The notes under the pieces: generated by a model
What the model saw: the letters and a program-made list of their open reading frames with translations, nothing else
What the model was told of the DNA's origin: nothing
Database searches by the model: none
NCBI GenBank assembly: GCA_015711725.1
Contig: JACVIX010000018.1
Location: 1-35,529 of the forward strand
Direction: 5' to 3'
Source: Candidatus Geothermincola primus
GTDB lineage: Bacteria > Actinomycetota > Geothermincolia > Geothermincolales > Geothermincolaceae
Length of the DNA stretch: 35,529 nucleotides
In this document: one piece after another, positions 1 to 8,118 of the stretch
Layout of the letters: every line of letters begins with the position of its first letter
Numbering within the stretch: position 1 is the stretch's first letter
Made by a program: the position numbers and the translations under genes

Positions 1-522
1 TACGTGAAAGGCTATTCCCTGAGGACAGAGGCCTAACCCGGCTGCCTTCTCCATCAGCGATACCGCTTCTTCTGGACTCGTTCCGAACTTGAGCGCGAGG
101 GGAAACATGCTTCCCAGATTACTCACCGCCAGCCGTACCAACACCTTGCTTCTTGGAGCCAGGATGGCCAGCTTCCTCAGCTCTTCTAGAGAATCGAATA
201 CGAAGATTCTCACGCCCTTCTCGTAGGCGTGGCGGATGTGAGAGGGAAGTTTAACCGGCGAAGAGAAGATAATGTCATCCGGGGGAACCCCTATTCGGAG
301 AAGTAACTCGGCTTCCTGCTTGGAGCCCACCTCGAACTTGCAGCCCAATTCCTTGAGAGCGGAGAGAACCATCTTGTGATTATTGGCTTTTACCGCGTAA
401 TGGATGGAGGCTTGAGGAAAAGCCTTTGAAATATTGCAATAATTACTGCGCACGCGGTCGAGGTCAAACAGGAAAAATGGCGTTTCCAATTGCGCAAATC
501 TTGCATGAAAGTTCCGGTTCAT
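1..522 (-). CDS. PLP-dependent ornithine/diaminopimelate-type decarboxylase, fold type III (5' part only)
   Basis: Only the first 174 codons are in the window; the reading frame runs off the left edge. Translation of the minus strand from the ATG at 520-522 gives an alanine racemase-like barrel N-terminus: PFFLFDLDRVRSNY, then HYAVKANN around residue 45, where Lys45 is the expected pyridoxal phosphate lysine. FEVGSKQEAELL and FVFDSLEELRKLA follow, and GSMFPLALKFG is typical of eukaryotic-type ornithine decarboxylases and their bacterial relatives. Family knowledge: these enzymes decarboxylate basic amino acids such as ornithine, lysine, arginine or diaminopimelate. The substrate-specificity loops lie outside the window, so the substrate is open; a polyamine role is the first guess. 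A purine-rich GGGTGGGG precedes the ATG. The gene is divergent from the thioesterase to its right. Confidence 0.8.
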   Translation of the reverse strand, partial: MNRNFHARFAQLETPFFLFDLDRVRSNYCNISKAFPQASIHYAVKANNHKMVLSALKELGCKFEVGSKQEAELLLRIGVPPDDIIFSSPVKLPSHIRHAYEKGVRIFVFDSLEELRKLAILAPRSKVLVRLAVSNLGSMFPLALKFGTSPEEAVSLMEKAAGLGLCPQGIAFHV

Positions 523-973
523 CCCCACCCATCCTTCGTCGGACCGACGAATATTAATGATGTGTTTATTTTTATAATATAAAACTTAACTAATGTCAAA
601 CTTGTTTTAATATTGAGAAACCTACTTCTACTCGGATAGAAAATTTTCTATTTGTGGTTACATAACTTGACCCCCTATGCGATATGGTGGCAGACCAATC
701 CTTGACCGGAATTAGCGCGTTCGGTATCTCTAGACAAACGGAAGTAAACGTTTTCGTATCCATTGAGATCCGTAATAGTATCGCGATACTTTATTTAAAT
801 TGCTTATAGCGGGCGCGGATTTTATAGTTCAGGTTATACCAATTTTTTTCTGAATATCCTGAATAATATCATTCCCGAAAAACGGAAAGAGATTTCGCTA
901 TGTTAAGATATGAACGAAAGAATATCAAAATACCGTGCCAAATTCCTTCATTGAAAAAGGAGGTCTAAAGTTT
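523..973. other. Intergenic region between divergent genes
   Basis: About 450 AT-rich bases lie between the decarboxylase start and the thioesterase start. Promoters for both directions should be here. I see no convincing hairpin, repeat or small gene. A Shine-Dalgarno AAAGGAGG at 957-963 sits just before the ATG at 974. Confidence 0.5.
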
Positions 974-1444
974 ATGGAAAAGGAAATGGTCATAAAAATC
1001 ATCGAAGAACGTTGTCCATTTGCCAGAGAGAGCGGGATGCGAGTGAGAGATGTAAGCGATGAAGGCGCAGTCACTATAACCATGGAGGAAAACGAGAACA
1101 ACCTGAACGCCTTTGGAATAACGCATGCCGGCCCCATCTGTGGTCTGGCGGAGACCACCGGGGGAGCCGCCCTGATGAAATACTTGGATCCCAGGGAATT
1201 TATACTGCTCAACGAGGTGCTTAATATACGTTTTATCCATCCCGCCAGGGGAACGTTGAAATGTTCAGTCAGGGTTACCGATGAGGAATTCGCGGCGCTC
1301 ACGGAAGAAGTCGTCGCAAACGGAAGGGCGGACAAGGCTATGGACCTGAAAATATTCGATACCGAGGGTACTCTGGTAGCGGAAGCGCAGGCTACCTTTC
1401 GCATCATGCCCACACCTCCCGAGTATAGAAAATTTTTCGAATAA
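974..1444 (+). CDS. Hotdog-fold thioesterase, PaaI/DUF4442-like
   Basis: A protein of 156 residues. An ATG 39 bases upstream in the same frame exists, but the one at 974 is preceded at ideal distance by AAAGGAGG, so it is preferred. The segment NAFGITHAGPICGLAETTGG is the hotdog active-site region, comparable to N..G..HGG....LAD in PaaI-type thioesterases, although the second residue after His is Pro instead of Gly. A C-terminal strand with RVTDEEF and KIFDTEGTLVAEAQATFRI completes the fold. Known members hydrolyse acyl-CoA thioesters. The substrate cannot be told from the sequence. It lies 59 bases before tadA on the same strand, and the two may be co-transcribed. Confidence 0.75.
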   Translation: MEKEMVIKIIEERCPFARESGMRVRDVSDEGAVTITMEENENNLNAFGITHAGPICGLAETTGGAALMKYLDPREFILLNEVLNIRFIHPARGTLKCSVRVTDEEFAALTEEVVANGRADKAMDLKIFDTEGTLVAEAQATFRIMPTPPEYRKFFE

Positions 1445-1503
1445 CATAACTTTGCTGGAAACTTGGGGCGGTGCAAAGGCTCGATTAAATTTACGGAGAA
1501 GAG

Positions 1504-1959
1504 ATGAAATCGGACAGTGATTTTATGTCGCTATCGTTGGAGGAAGCGAAAAAGGCTTCTGTTCTAGGCGACGTGCCAGTGGGTTGCGTGATCGTCAAGG
1601 ACAATAAAGTCATCGCCAGGTCATACAATCGAAGGGAAGAGACCGGCGATCCCCTAGCCCACGCCGAAATGCTTGCTTTAAGGCAAGCGGCGGAAGCCAT
1701 TGGATCATGGAGGCTGGATGGTTGCTCGGTCTATGTCACCTTGGAACCATGTCCCATGTGCGCAGGAGCTTTGGTCCAATCCCGCGTGAGTAGACTAATC
1801 TTCGGAGTTAGGGATTTCAAAGCCGGTTCCGCCGGCACCGTGTTCAATCTGGTGAGCGACCCGCGCCTTCCCCATCGAATCGAAGTGATCGACGGTGTCC
1901 GCGAGGAGGAGTGTCGCAAGCTCCTATCCGATTTCTTCAATGAGAAGCGTGGGGAATGA
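1504..1959 (+). CDS. tadA: tRNA-specific adenosine deaminase TadA
   Basis: A 151-residue cytidine/deoxycytidylate deaminase-fold protein. The zinc site is complete: HAE at residues 53-55 (His ligand plus catalytic Glu) and PCPMC with Cys83 and Cys86. The N-terminal GDVPVGCVIV and the segment ARSYNRRE match TadA. Family function: deamination of adenosine 34 to inosine in tRNA-Arg(ACG), acting on tRNA in the cytoplasm. Length is normal for TadA. The ATG at 1504 follows GGAGAAG at a good distance. The last residues (FFNEKRGE) are short compared with some homologues, but nothing is missing from the catalytic core. Confidence 0.93.
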   Translation: MKSDSDFMSLSLEEAKKASVLGDVPVGCVIVKDNKVIARSYNRREETGDPLAHAEMLALRQAAEAIGSWRLDGCSVYVTLEPCPMCAGALVQSRVSRLIFGVRDFKAGSAGTVFNLVSDPRLPHRIEVIDGVREEECRKLLSDFFNEKRGE

Positions 1960-2176
1960 GATAAGGGGAGAGGACAAAGTCGATATAGCGATTCTAATCT
2001 GTTTTCAGCTTTTTCTGAATCTCACGCGAGAGTTTTATAATCTCCCGTCTATTCGGCATCCATTTTATATGGGCAAGTCCAGCACTATATCAGTATTCAG
2101 CATATCACGGCCTAGAAACGTGCAGCGTGGAAACTAATGGATTAAAATTGCGCCCTGAAGCCTAATCGTTTGTATT

Positions 2177-2938
2177 CTACTTTCTGGCGATGATCAGGCT
2201 GGTGGTGCCAAAATGTTTGAAGGGTTGGACATAGAAGGGCAACCTCACGTTCAATCTTTTATCAATCCTCCAGAGCAATGGGAAAAACGACATAGGGTAA
2301 ATTTCCACCTCACCGAATCCGCAATTCTCGAAGAGCCTTTTCCAATTGAGTGGGTGCAAGACAAACAAATGCGTATCTTCCACCAAAATATTTTTCTTAT
2401 AAGGGTAGGGGGACGTGCCACAGAACACGCCATCCTTGTTAAGAAGCCGGTAAATCTTTTTTATGGCGTCTATGGGGCTATAAAGGTGTTCCAGCACCTC
2501 AATGGCGAGGATGAGGTCGAATTTCTCGCTCTCTTCCATCTCCTCCAATGCCATTAGCTTGAACCTATCGGTTTTGAAATAACGGTTGGCAAATTCCACC
2601 GCTTCTGCATCCAATTCTATTCCTTTGTAATTTTCCTTGTGAGGGAGTAATGCATAGAGGCCCCCAATCCCCGATCCAACCTCCAGGATGTGTTGTTCTG
2701 GAAATAAATCAACCTTTGAACATATAAAATTAAATAACGTGTCAAACTTCCGGGCGTAAGCGAGGATGTCTTCTTCAGTAAATGTACATTTAAGATGCTC
2801 CCTAAACCATTCCTGGTAGGAGGCCTTGGGGTCTTCCAGATCGATCTTGGTCTTTATGTTGTAACTTCCCCGGTAACTTTTAAGAAGCGACCTGCCCTCT
2901 TTCCTCAATCTCTCTAAAAATCTTGTGAATAAGGTCAT
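2177..2938 (-). CDS. Class I SAM-dependent methyltransferase
   Basis: A protein of 253 residues with a clear Rossmann methyltransferase core. Motif I is ILEVGSGIGGLYALLP around residues 84-99, the acidic strand-2 end is KGIELD, and the motif IV/post region FDLILAIEVLEHLYSPIDAIKKIYRLL is typical of methyltransferase type 11/12/23 families. GVFCGTSPYPYKKN and HLFVLHPLNWKRLFENCGF resemble methyltransferases found in polysaccharide or lipid modification loci. The substrate is unknown and no sugar gene lies nearby. The ATG at 2938 has a modest GGTGA site. It converges with tadA across about 220 bases in which I see no strong terminator. Confidence 0.8.
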   Translation of the reverse strand: MTLFTRFLERLRKEGRSLLKSYRGSYNIKTKIDLEDPKASYQEWFREHLKCTFTEEDILAYARKFDTLFNFICSKVDLFPEQHILEVGSGIGGLYALLPHKENYKGIELDAEAVEFANRYFKTDRFKLMALEEMEESEKFDLILAIEVLEHLYSPIDAIKKIYRLLNKDGVFCGTSPYPYKKNILVEDTHLFVLHPLNWKRLFENCGFGEVEIYPMSFFPLLWRIDKRLNVRLPFYVQPFKHFGTTSLIIARK

Positions 2939-3355
2939 GGTTGTTCACCGAAGAAGTTCATATATATAACGAAGAGGATATTTGTTCCACGTCCTTTCAT
3001 CTTACACATCTATCCTCATAAAATTTCACATCTTTACATGAATCCCCACGATTCATAGCGATTCATATAGATATACGTCCTTGCTTTAAGTGCGTTTCGT
3101 ATATTATCTGCCACACCAGACCTTCAATCAAGAAGCGAGAAATGCTTTGCTTCTCGGGGAACACCTCTTTATCAACATTACGTAGTTGATTCAAGTTTCC
3201 TACCTAAGAAAAGTAAGCCTTAATCTTTTTTATAAAATTATTGATTAACGTCCTCACCTTGTCGCTCGGCCCATATCTCCGTTTCCCCTAAATTGGGAAA
3301 TAGATGTGGGGCACTTTCGAAACCAAGGTTACAATCCATGAAGTGAAAAGAAAAA
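2939..3355. other. Intergenic region with no recognised gene
   Basis: About 415 AT-rich bases between the methyltransferase start and the tRNA-Ser(GCT) 3' end. I see no coding frame with a ribosome binding site and no strong hairpin. It should contain the methyltransferase promoter; a TATATA-rich stretch at about 2958-2967 is the best -10 region candidate. Confidence 0.4.
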
Positions 3356-3447
3356 TGGCGGAAGGGGTGGGATTCGAACCCACGGTGCGGGTTTAGCGCA
3401 CAATCGCTTAGCAGGCGATCACCTTCGGCCAGCTCGGTCACCCTTCC
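3356..3447 (-). tRNA. tRNA-Ser (anticodon GCT)
   Basis: On the minus strand a 92-base cloverleaf with encoded CCA. The acceptor stem GGAAGGG pairs with CCCTTCC, followed by discriminator G. The anticodon stem ATCGC/GCGAT closes the loop CTGCTAA, giving anticodon GCT (reads AGC/AGU). A long variable arm with GTGCG/CGCAC and a T arm GTGGG-TTCGAAT-CCCAC are present. The long variable arm confirms a class II tRNA, consistent with serine. Confidence 0.96.
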
Positions 3448-3797
3448 GCGCTTGTACAAATTCTTTAACCGATTATCCGCGCTGCAAATTAATTATATGG
3501 ACAAGCGAATTTAATTTCCACCTCATCGATGTTCTCTCCTCATTCCGAGACGAGTCCGGCAGCCATTACCCTATCAAACTATACCGCTTTCTCCTACCTT
3601 AACAAATGTAGCGCTATGATTATCAAATCGAACATTTAGGAGACCGCGTCGTTTCTTCTCCGAATTTCTCGTTTCGCAAGGATAATAAAGTTGCCTTTTT
3701 AACTTTTCTAGTCCAAGGTGTGCCCGAAAAAACCATACAGTATCGATTGCGAAATGGCATTTTGCGATTGTCTCAAAATCCGCTATATAATGTACGC
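3448..3797. other. Spacer between two divergent tRNA-Ser genes
   Basis: About 350 bases that should hold promoters for both tRNA genes. No protein-coding frame here looks real: the translated frames overlap the tRNA sequences or lack start signals. Confidence 0.45.
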
Positions 3798-3889
3798 GGA
3801 GAGGTGCCAGAGCGGACGAATGGGGCGGTCTCGAAAACCGTTGAGCCCTTCGCGGGGTTCCGTGGGTTCGAATCCCACCCTCTCCGCCA
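3798..3889 (+). tRNA. tRNA-Ser (anticodon CGA)
   Basis: A 92-base class II tRNA with encoded CCA at 3887-3889. The acceptor stem GGAGAGG pairs with CCTCTCC, discriminator G. The anticodon loop CTCGAAA gives anticodon CGA, reading UCG. The variable arm is GAGCCC...GGGGTTC and the T arm is GTGGG-TTCGAAT-CCCAC, identical to that of the other tRNA-Ser 350 bases away. It is transcribed away from that gene. Confidence 0.96.
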
Positions 3890-4410
3890 AAACAATAATT
3901 GAGATTCGCCATATAGATTTGGAGCAGATCGATAGATAAATCCTATCCATTTAATCGACCAAAGCTAGAGGATGAGATTAACCGCCTTCATGCATGGGCC
4001 GTAAACACAACGCTATATACAATTGATAAATAGACCTTATTCCATTACCCGAAGAGCGGAACTCTCCTCACAAACTCTTTTCTCAATCCGTTTGGCTGAA
4101 GAAGAAAATGTTCATTCGCCGGACAAAACAGCGGCATTCGCTTTATCCCCGCTTTTCTATGCCAATCAGGAACTGATGGACAACTCCAAGTTGATCGCGT
4201 CGAATTCGCATCTGTCAAGTTTTTTATATATTTTTCCATGCGATAACACTTCTTTATCTTAACAACCATCTACTTGTCGACAAATCTTCATGATGCATTT
4301 CAAGCCCATATCATAATATGATCATGAGAGCCTCCTTTCATTCGTGCAATTTTCATCCACCATTGGAACTCCCAATGCTCACCACCCTATTCCGAATTTG
4401 ATCTGGACAC
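3890..4410. other. Intergenic region with no recognised gene
   Basis: About 520 bases. A 79-codon frame at 4023-4262 has no ribosome binding site and no recognisable family. Nothing else stands out before the ArsR promoter. Confidence 0.4.
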
Positions 4411-4439
4411 TTGACAAAACCCTTCCTATTAGATAATTT
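4411..4439 (+). promoter_or_regulatory. Predicted promoter of the arsR operon
   Basis: A consensus -35 hexamer TTGACA at 4411-4416 is followed after 17 bases by TAATTT at 4434-4439; the alternative -10 GATAAT at 4432-4437 gives a 15-base spacer. It lies about 60-85 bases before the ArsR start and is partly covered by an inverted repeat. Confidence 0.55.
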
Positions 4440-4475
4440 ACAAATAGATATTATTAAAAACGGATATTTGTTAAT
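4436..4475. promoter_or_regulatory. Inverted repeat, candidate ArsR operator
   Basis: The arms ATTTACAAATA (4436-4446) and TATTTGTTAAT (4465-4475) are reverse complements except at one position. The left arm overlaps the -10 region and the right arm lies over the likely transcription start. ArsR-family repressors usually bind AT-rich imperfect inverted repeats at their own promoter, so autoregulation is a reasonable inference. The 18-base gap is wider than the usual arrangement in this family. Confidence 0.45.
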
Positions 4476-4495
4476 ATGCGAGGATATGTGATCCG

Positions 4496-4894
4496 ATGAT
4501 GGCAAAAAAATTGAGATGCATGGTAGATCCGGAAATCGTGGAGCTGACGGAAAATTTAAAATTGCTTTCCGATCCCAACAGACTTCGCATCATATGTTAT
4601 CTTTTACAAGGGGAGAGATGCGTATGCGAAGTGGAGCGGGAACTGGCTATTTCCCAGCAATTGGCCTCCCATCATCTCAATGCTCTGAAAGATCGCGAAT
4701 TGTTGCGTGTAAGGAGAGAAAGAACCTCTTCCTACTATTCCGTGGTAGAGGAGAAGCTTGATAGCATCATCGATACTTTGCTGCGATACCTAGGAAGTCC
4801 AAGGAAAAATGGGCGGGAAGCCGACATCGAATGTTGTCGACATGCACACTTAAATCATGAGAGAGAAGAAAGCATGACAACTAAGAGAGCCTAA
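4496..4894 (+). CDS. ArsR/SmtB-family metal(loid)-responsive repressor
   Basis: A 132-residue winged-helix protein. LKLLSDPNRLRIICYLLQGE and the recognition region CVCEVERELAISQQLASHHLNALKDREL are standard ArsR signatures. Cys42-x-Cys44 occupies the position of the arsenic-binding Cys pair at the start of the DNA-binding helix. The C-terminus adds Cys113-Cys114 and His116/His118 (ECCRHAH), a possible second metal site. Family role: dissociates from DNA upon binding metal or metalloid. It heads an operon with an Fe-S protein, a CxxC protein and a DUF318/ArsP-type permease, suggesting arsenic or other soft-metal sensing. The start is one of two adjacent ATGs (4496 or 4499), with only a weak ribosome binding site. 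Confidence 0.88.
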   Translation: MMAKKLRCMVDPEIVELTENLKLLSDPNRLRIICYLLQGERCVCEVERELAISQQLASHHLNALKDRELLRVRRERTSSYYSVVEEKLDSIIDTLLRYLGSPRKNGREADIECCRHAHLNHEREESMTTKRA

Positions 4895-4912
4895 CCAGAA
4901 GGAGAAATATTG

Positions 4913-5146
4913 ATGAAAAACATCGCTGTTTGCCTCGATGAAGAAGATATAATTCGTATCAGTCGCATCCTGGCGGACGATGACAAAGATGAAGCGCTAG
5001 CTTTTATCCGAGACGTTTTGGAGAAAAAAGTGAGAAAGGCCGATCGTCCTCACTGTGTTCCAGTCTTTGAGGTTTCCTATCGGCCTAACCAAGCCGATCA
5101 TTTTGCGAGCAGCGATCCCGCGAAGCGCTCTCGCGTAAATGGTTAA
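4913..5146 (+). CDS. Small hypothetical protein in the ArsR operon
   Basis: A 77-residue acidic-then-basic protein of no family I recognise. The ATG at 4913 follows GAAGGAG at 8 bases, and the gene lies 18 bases after the ArsR stop. The first half (CLDEEDIIRISRILADDDKDEALAFIRDVLEKKV) looks helical. The second half contains a Cys and His (DRPHCVP, QADHFA) and ends in a basic tail. The strong ribosome binding site and tight spacing argue that it is expressed. Its position suggests an accessory role in the metal(loid) response; no function is claimed. Confidence 0.7.
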   Translation: MKNIAVCLDEEDIIRISRILADDDKDEALAFIRDVLEKKVRKADRPHCVPVFEVSYRPNQADHFASSDPAKRSRVNG

Positions 5147-5171
5147 AGCTAAGGAAGGGGATAGATAAACC

Positions 5172-5717
5172 TTGGGTAATGACAAAATGAACCATTCGAA
5201 GCTTATTAACGGTTATGAGTTGGAGATGTTTTCCCCACCCTGCGATCCCGGTTCTCCGGTATGGGTAGCAAGGGTTAAAACAGATGCTATTCTGGGCCCC
5301 GTGATGCCCTATTTAAACGCAGAGGTAAAGAATGGCTTTTATGATCCTAGGATACCCACTATAGTCTGGAGGGAGGGCGCGCACAAGTTTGCGCTGAGGG
5401 ATAGCACCATCAGCATAAACAACCTTAAGGACCGCAACCACGCCGAAAGAGTAGCCAAAAAGGCGATCGAGCGTATAAACGACGTTTGGGAGCGTAGGGA
5501 TAAAATCACGCCGGATCAAACCACCAGGATTCCCCCCAAGCTCCTGGATGTGCTTCGCATGCTTCCCCGTACTAACTGCGGTAAGTGCGGACTTCCTTCA
5601 TGTATGGCCTTCGCAGCTTCGCTAATAGAGGGGGAGCGGTGCGTGGAGGATTGTCCCGTTTTACTTGAAGATGAAATGACAGAAAACCTGAGAAATCTCC
5701 GAGAAATGGGTCTATAG
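5172..5717 (+). CDS. Fe-S cluster (Fes/PF04060-like) protein
   Basis: A protein of 181 residues, apparently starting at TTG 5172, which has GGAAGGGG about 11 bases upstream; the ATG at 5187 is too far from that site. The N-terminal ~125 residues are of unknown type. The C-terminus contains Cys136-x2-Cys139-x4-Cys144 followed by Cys157 and Cys161 (TNCGKCGLPSCMAFA and GERCVEDCP). This matches the four-iron domain seen in the large subunit of the corrinoid iron-sulfur protein and in RnfB-like proteins. It may act as a redox protein for the CxxC protein and permease that follow. This combination recurs in anaerobes from memory of the families, but the partner assignment is inference. Confidence 0.75.
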   Translation: MGNDKMNHSKLINGYELEMFSPPCDPGSPVWVARVKTDAILGPVMPYLNAEVKNGFYDPRIPTIVWREGAHKFALRDSTISINNLKDRNHAERVAKKAIERINDVWERRDKITPDQTTRIPPKLLDVLRMLPRTNCGKCGLPSCMAFAASLIEGERCVEDCPVLLEDEMTENLRNLREMGL

Positions 5718-5774
5718 AAAGAACTAAAAAAGACAAGGGAGAAATTGTAAAAATAAGACATGGAGGTGAATTAT

Positions 5775-6008
5775 ATGGACATTAAGGTGTTGGGTCCGGG
5801 ATGCAAGAAGTGCAAGGCGACCAAAGAAGCCGTCCAACAAGTGATTGACGAGTTGGGACTTGATGCTCACGTGGATGAAGTCACAGATATGAGCGAAATC
5901 ATGAAATACAACGTACTTACCACTCCCGGGGTGGTAATCGATGGCAAGGTGGTCTCTAAGGGCAAGGTTCCCGACAAGAAGGAGATTAGAAAATGGCTGT
6001 CTTCCTGA
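5775..6008 (+). CDS. Thioredoxin-like small redox protein (CxxC)
   Basis: A 77-residue thioredoxin-fold mini-protein of the redox-active disulfide type. Cys10-Lys-Lys-Cys13 lies right after strand 1 (VLGPGCKKCKA), and the cis-proline loop is NVLTTPGVVIDGKVV. GGAGGTGA at 5762-5769 directs the ATG at 5775; an ATG at 5760 is in frame but precedes the ribosome binding site. Such proteins commonly sit beside DUF318/ArsP-type permeases and may supply reductant or transfer metalloid. It lies 57 bases after the Fe-S protein and 146 before the permease. Confidence 0.85.
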   Translation: MDIKVLGPGCKKCKATKEAVQQVIDELGLDAHVDEVTDMSEIMKYNVLTTPGVVIDGKVVSKGKVPDKKEIRKWLSS

Positions 6009-6154
6009 ACCACTTTATTGAATGAGCCTGCAATAAGGTCAGCCATATAAGTTGAAGTGAGTGAAATAAAAAAACAAAGAAACAACGTAAATTGTAATAT
6101 GGAAAATTTCTTATCCTCTAACGATATAGAATCTAATAACTGAGGAAGAAGAAA

Positions 6155-7246
6155 ATGTTTGGGACATTATCTTTTGGGGGCCTCCTGTGGGAGGGAGTGA
6201 GGACTTTATACGAGTATATAGTCGAGCACACCCTCTTCTGCCTCATTCCCGCCTTCTTCATTGCGGGGGGCATCGCTGCTTTCCTCAACACGGCAGCGGT
6301 AATGCGCTACTTCGGCCCTAAAACAAATAAAGCTTTGGCATATTCGGTTGCATCGGTCTCCGGAGCCATCCTGGCGGTCTGTTCCTGCACCGTGCTTCCC
6401 CTGTTCACCGGGATAAGGGAAAAGGGAGCTGGATTGGGGCCAGCGGTGGCTTTCCTATACTCTTCTCCTGCCATAAACATATTGGCGATGACCTACTCCA
6501 TCCACCTTCTCGGTTACGACCTGGGGGTCGCTCGCATTATAGGGGCAGTGGGCTTCGCCTTCGTGATTGGACTCATCGTGGCGGCTATATTCCACAAAGA
6601 AGAGGAGGCTCGAGTGAGAGCTGAGGAAGCCCGAGAGAAAGCGGCCGAAGAGGGCGAAGCTTTCGCTTACGATGGCGGCAGGGTGCGCCCAGGGTATCAG
6701 AATCTCGCCTACTTCGGCGTGCTTATCGCCATACTGGTCTATGGCACCGCTAAGATGCCCACCATCATCAAATACGCCGGTGAAATATTCCTAGTGGCGT
6801 TACTCATCTACTTGGTGCGCCGTTGGTTCACCCGCGATGAAGTCAAAACCTGGTTCTCCGAGACCTGGCGTATGGTCAAATTGATCCTTCCCGTACTGCT
6901 TATCGGGGTTTTCCTAGTGGGGGTAATCAAGGAACTCATACCACCCAGCGTTATTTCCAGATACGTGGGAGGCAACACCATCAGTGGCAACGCCATAGCC
7001 AGCGTCTCCGGCGCCTTCATGTACTTCGCCACTCTTACCGAGGTGCCCATTGTGAAAGGATTGCTGGAGCTGGGCATGGGCAAGGGGCCAGCTCTCGCCC
7101 TGATGCTGGCGGGTCCCGCTCTTTCCCTTCCCAGCATGATCGTGCTCATCAGAGTCATGGGTTTCAAAAAAGCGGGCACATATATCCTATTGGTATGTCT
7201 CTTCGCCATGTTCACCGGTTATATATTCGGTATATTCTCCCGTTGA
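6155..7246 (+). CDS. ArsP/DUF318-type permease
   Basis: A 363-residue polytopic membrane protein of the PF03773 permease family. Roughly eight hydrophobic helices occur as two inverted halves, separated by a charged cytoplasmic loop (residues about 148-175, rich in Glu/Arg/Ala). The first half carries SVSGAILAVCSCTVLPLFTGI with the Cys76-Ser-Cys78 pair, and GPAVAFLYSSPAINILAMTY. The second half carries SVSGAFMYFATLTEVPIVKGL with ALALMLAGPALSLPSM. The Cys pair and duplicated half are typical of this family, some members of which export trivalent organoarsenicals. Here, next to an ArsR regulator, a metal(loid) efflux role is likely, but the substrate is not proven. GAGGAAGAAG precedes the ATG. 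Confidence 0.87.
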   Translation: MFGTLSFGGLLWEGVRTLYEYIVEHTLFCLIPAFFIAGGIAAFLNTAAVMRYFGPKTNKALAYSVASVSGAILAVCSCTVLPLFTGIREKGAGLGPAVAFLYSSPAINILAMTYSIHLLGYDLGVARIIGAVGFAFVIGLIVAAIFHKEEEARVRAEEAREKAAEEGEAFAYDGGRVRPGYQNLAYFGVLIAILVYGTAKMPTIIKYAGEIFLVALLIYLVRRWFTRDEVKTWFSETWRMVKLILPVLLIGVFLVGVIKELIPPSVISRYVGGNTISGNAIASVSGAFMYFATLTEVPIVKGLLELGMGKGPALALMLAGPALSLPSMIVLIRVMGFKKAGTYILLVCLFAMFTGYIFGIFSR

Positions 7247-7492
7247 TCTATCCAAGCGAAAATGGCGATAACTATAGGAGGCATAAACTAGTTTTCCCCC
7301 GTGGTTCTCACTTTGTGTATATTGCCAATTAGAGGGTGTTTGTTTAATATTTGAACTTCATCATATCCACGCTGCGGGTACGAAGTATCTAAAATCTCAG
7401 TAAGATGTATAAACTCCGCTTAAATGGGTATTATTCATCTAAAGGTTTATAATTTTCGCCATTCATTGCGTCAGTTAGAAAGGAGGACAAAG

Positions 7493-8098
7493 TTGGGAAA
7501 GAAGAAGGCAGCCAGGGAAGCCGAGAAGGCTGAGAAGAGGGAGATGAAAAAGGAGAGACGCAGAAGGAGAAGAAGGAAAGCCCTCATCGGCATGACCATT
7601 TCGGGTGGAGCGATGCTTATAATTCAACTGATCCGCGCTCAATCTCAGAAGGCTAAGCAAAGGGTGACCCCTGGTTCAGGAACGGTAACCCAAAAGGACG
7701 AGGAGCCAAACGGGCTCTCCTCTATGCTGGGCCAATTGTTGGAGGCATTTCTAAAGGAACCGGCGAAGAAAGCGATCGCCGACACCATGAATGTTGCGGT
7801 ATCTATCCAGGATATCACCAATCCGGATTTGGCTACCACCATCAGGTTCAAAGGCAGCGACGTGATGGTCGAAAACGGGGTGGCGCCCGATACGCAGATC
7901 TACATCGGCACCGAGCTGGAGCTGCTTCTCGCTCTCTCCGGTGCGGGCAAGGGAGCTGAGATGTTAAAGTTCCTCCAAACTGAAGAAGGCAAAAACCTAA
8001 TCAAGGCTTTCCGGGAAGGAAGATTCAAGGTCAAAGGAGCGGTAACCCATTTAGGCCAGATGATGAAGTTTCAGTCCTTGCTCACCCCCAGCGAGTAG
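7493..8098 (+). CDS. Membrane-anchored SCP2-like domain protein
   Basis: The start is taken as TTG 7493 because AAAGGAGG lies about 8 bases upstream; an upstream ATG at 7424 has no such site. The 201-residue product begins with a very basic, Lys/Arg/Glu-rich helix (about 30 residues), then a hydrophobic segment (ALIGMTISGGAMLIIQLI), a linker, and a domain of about 110 residues. In that domain VAVSIQD, ATTIRFKGSDVMVENG, DTQIYIGTELELLLALS and EGRFKVKGAVTHLGQMMKF resemble the sterol carrier protein 2 lipid-binding fold. A role in lipid or acyl-chain binding at the membrane is inferred. It is a single-gene unit closed by a strong terminator. Confidence 0.65.
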   Translation: MGKKKAAREAEKAEKREMKKERRRRRRRKALIGMTISGGAMLIIQLIRAQSQKAKQRVTPGSGTVTQKDEEPNGLSSMLGQLLEAFLKEPAKKAIADTMNVAVSIQDITNPDLATTIRFKGSDVMVENGVAPDTQIYIGTELELLLALSGAGKGAEMLKFLQTEEGKNLIKAFREGRFKVKGAVTHLGQMMKFQSLLTPSE

Positions 8099-8118
8099 TA
8101 TAGCTAGCGGGAAATTAT

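Noticed and set aside
925-1476. A 183-codon minus-strand frame.
   Set aside because: It is the complement of the thioesterase gene and shows no family features.
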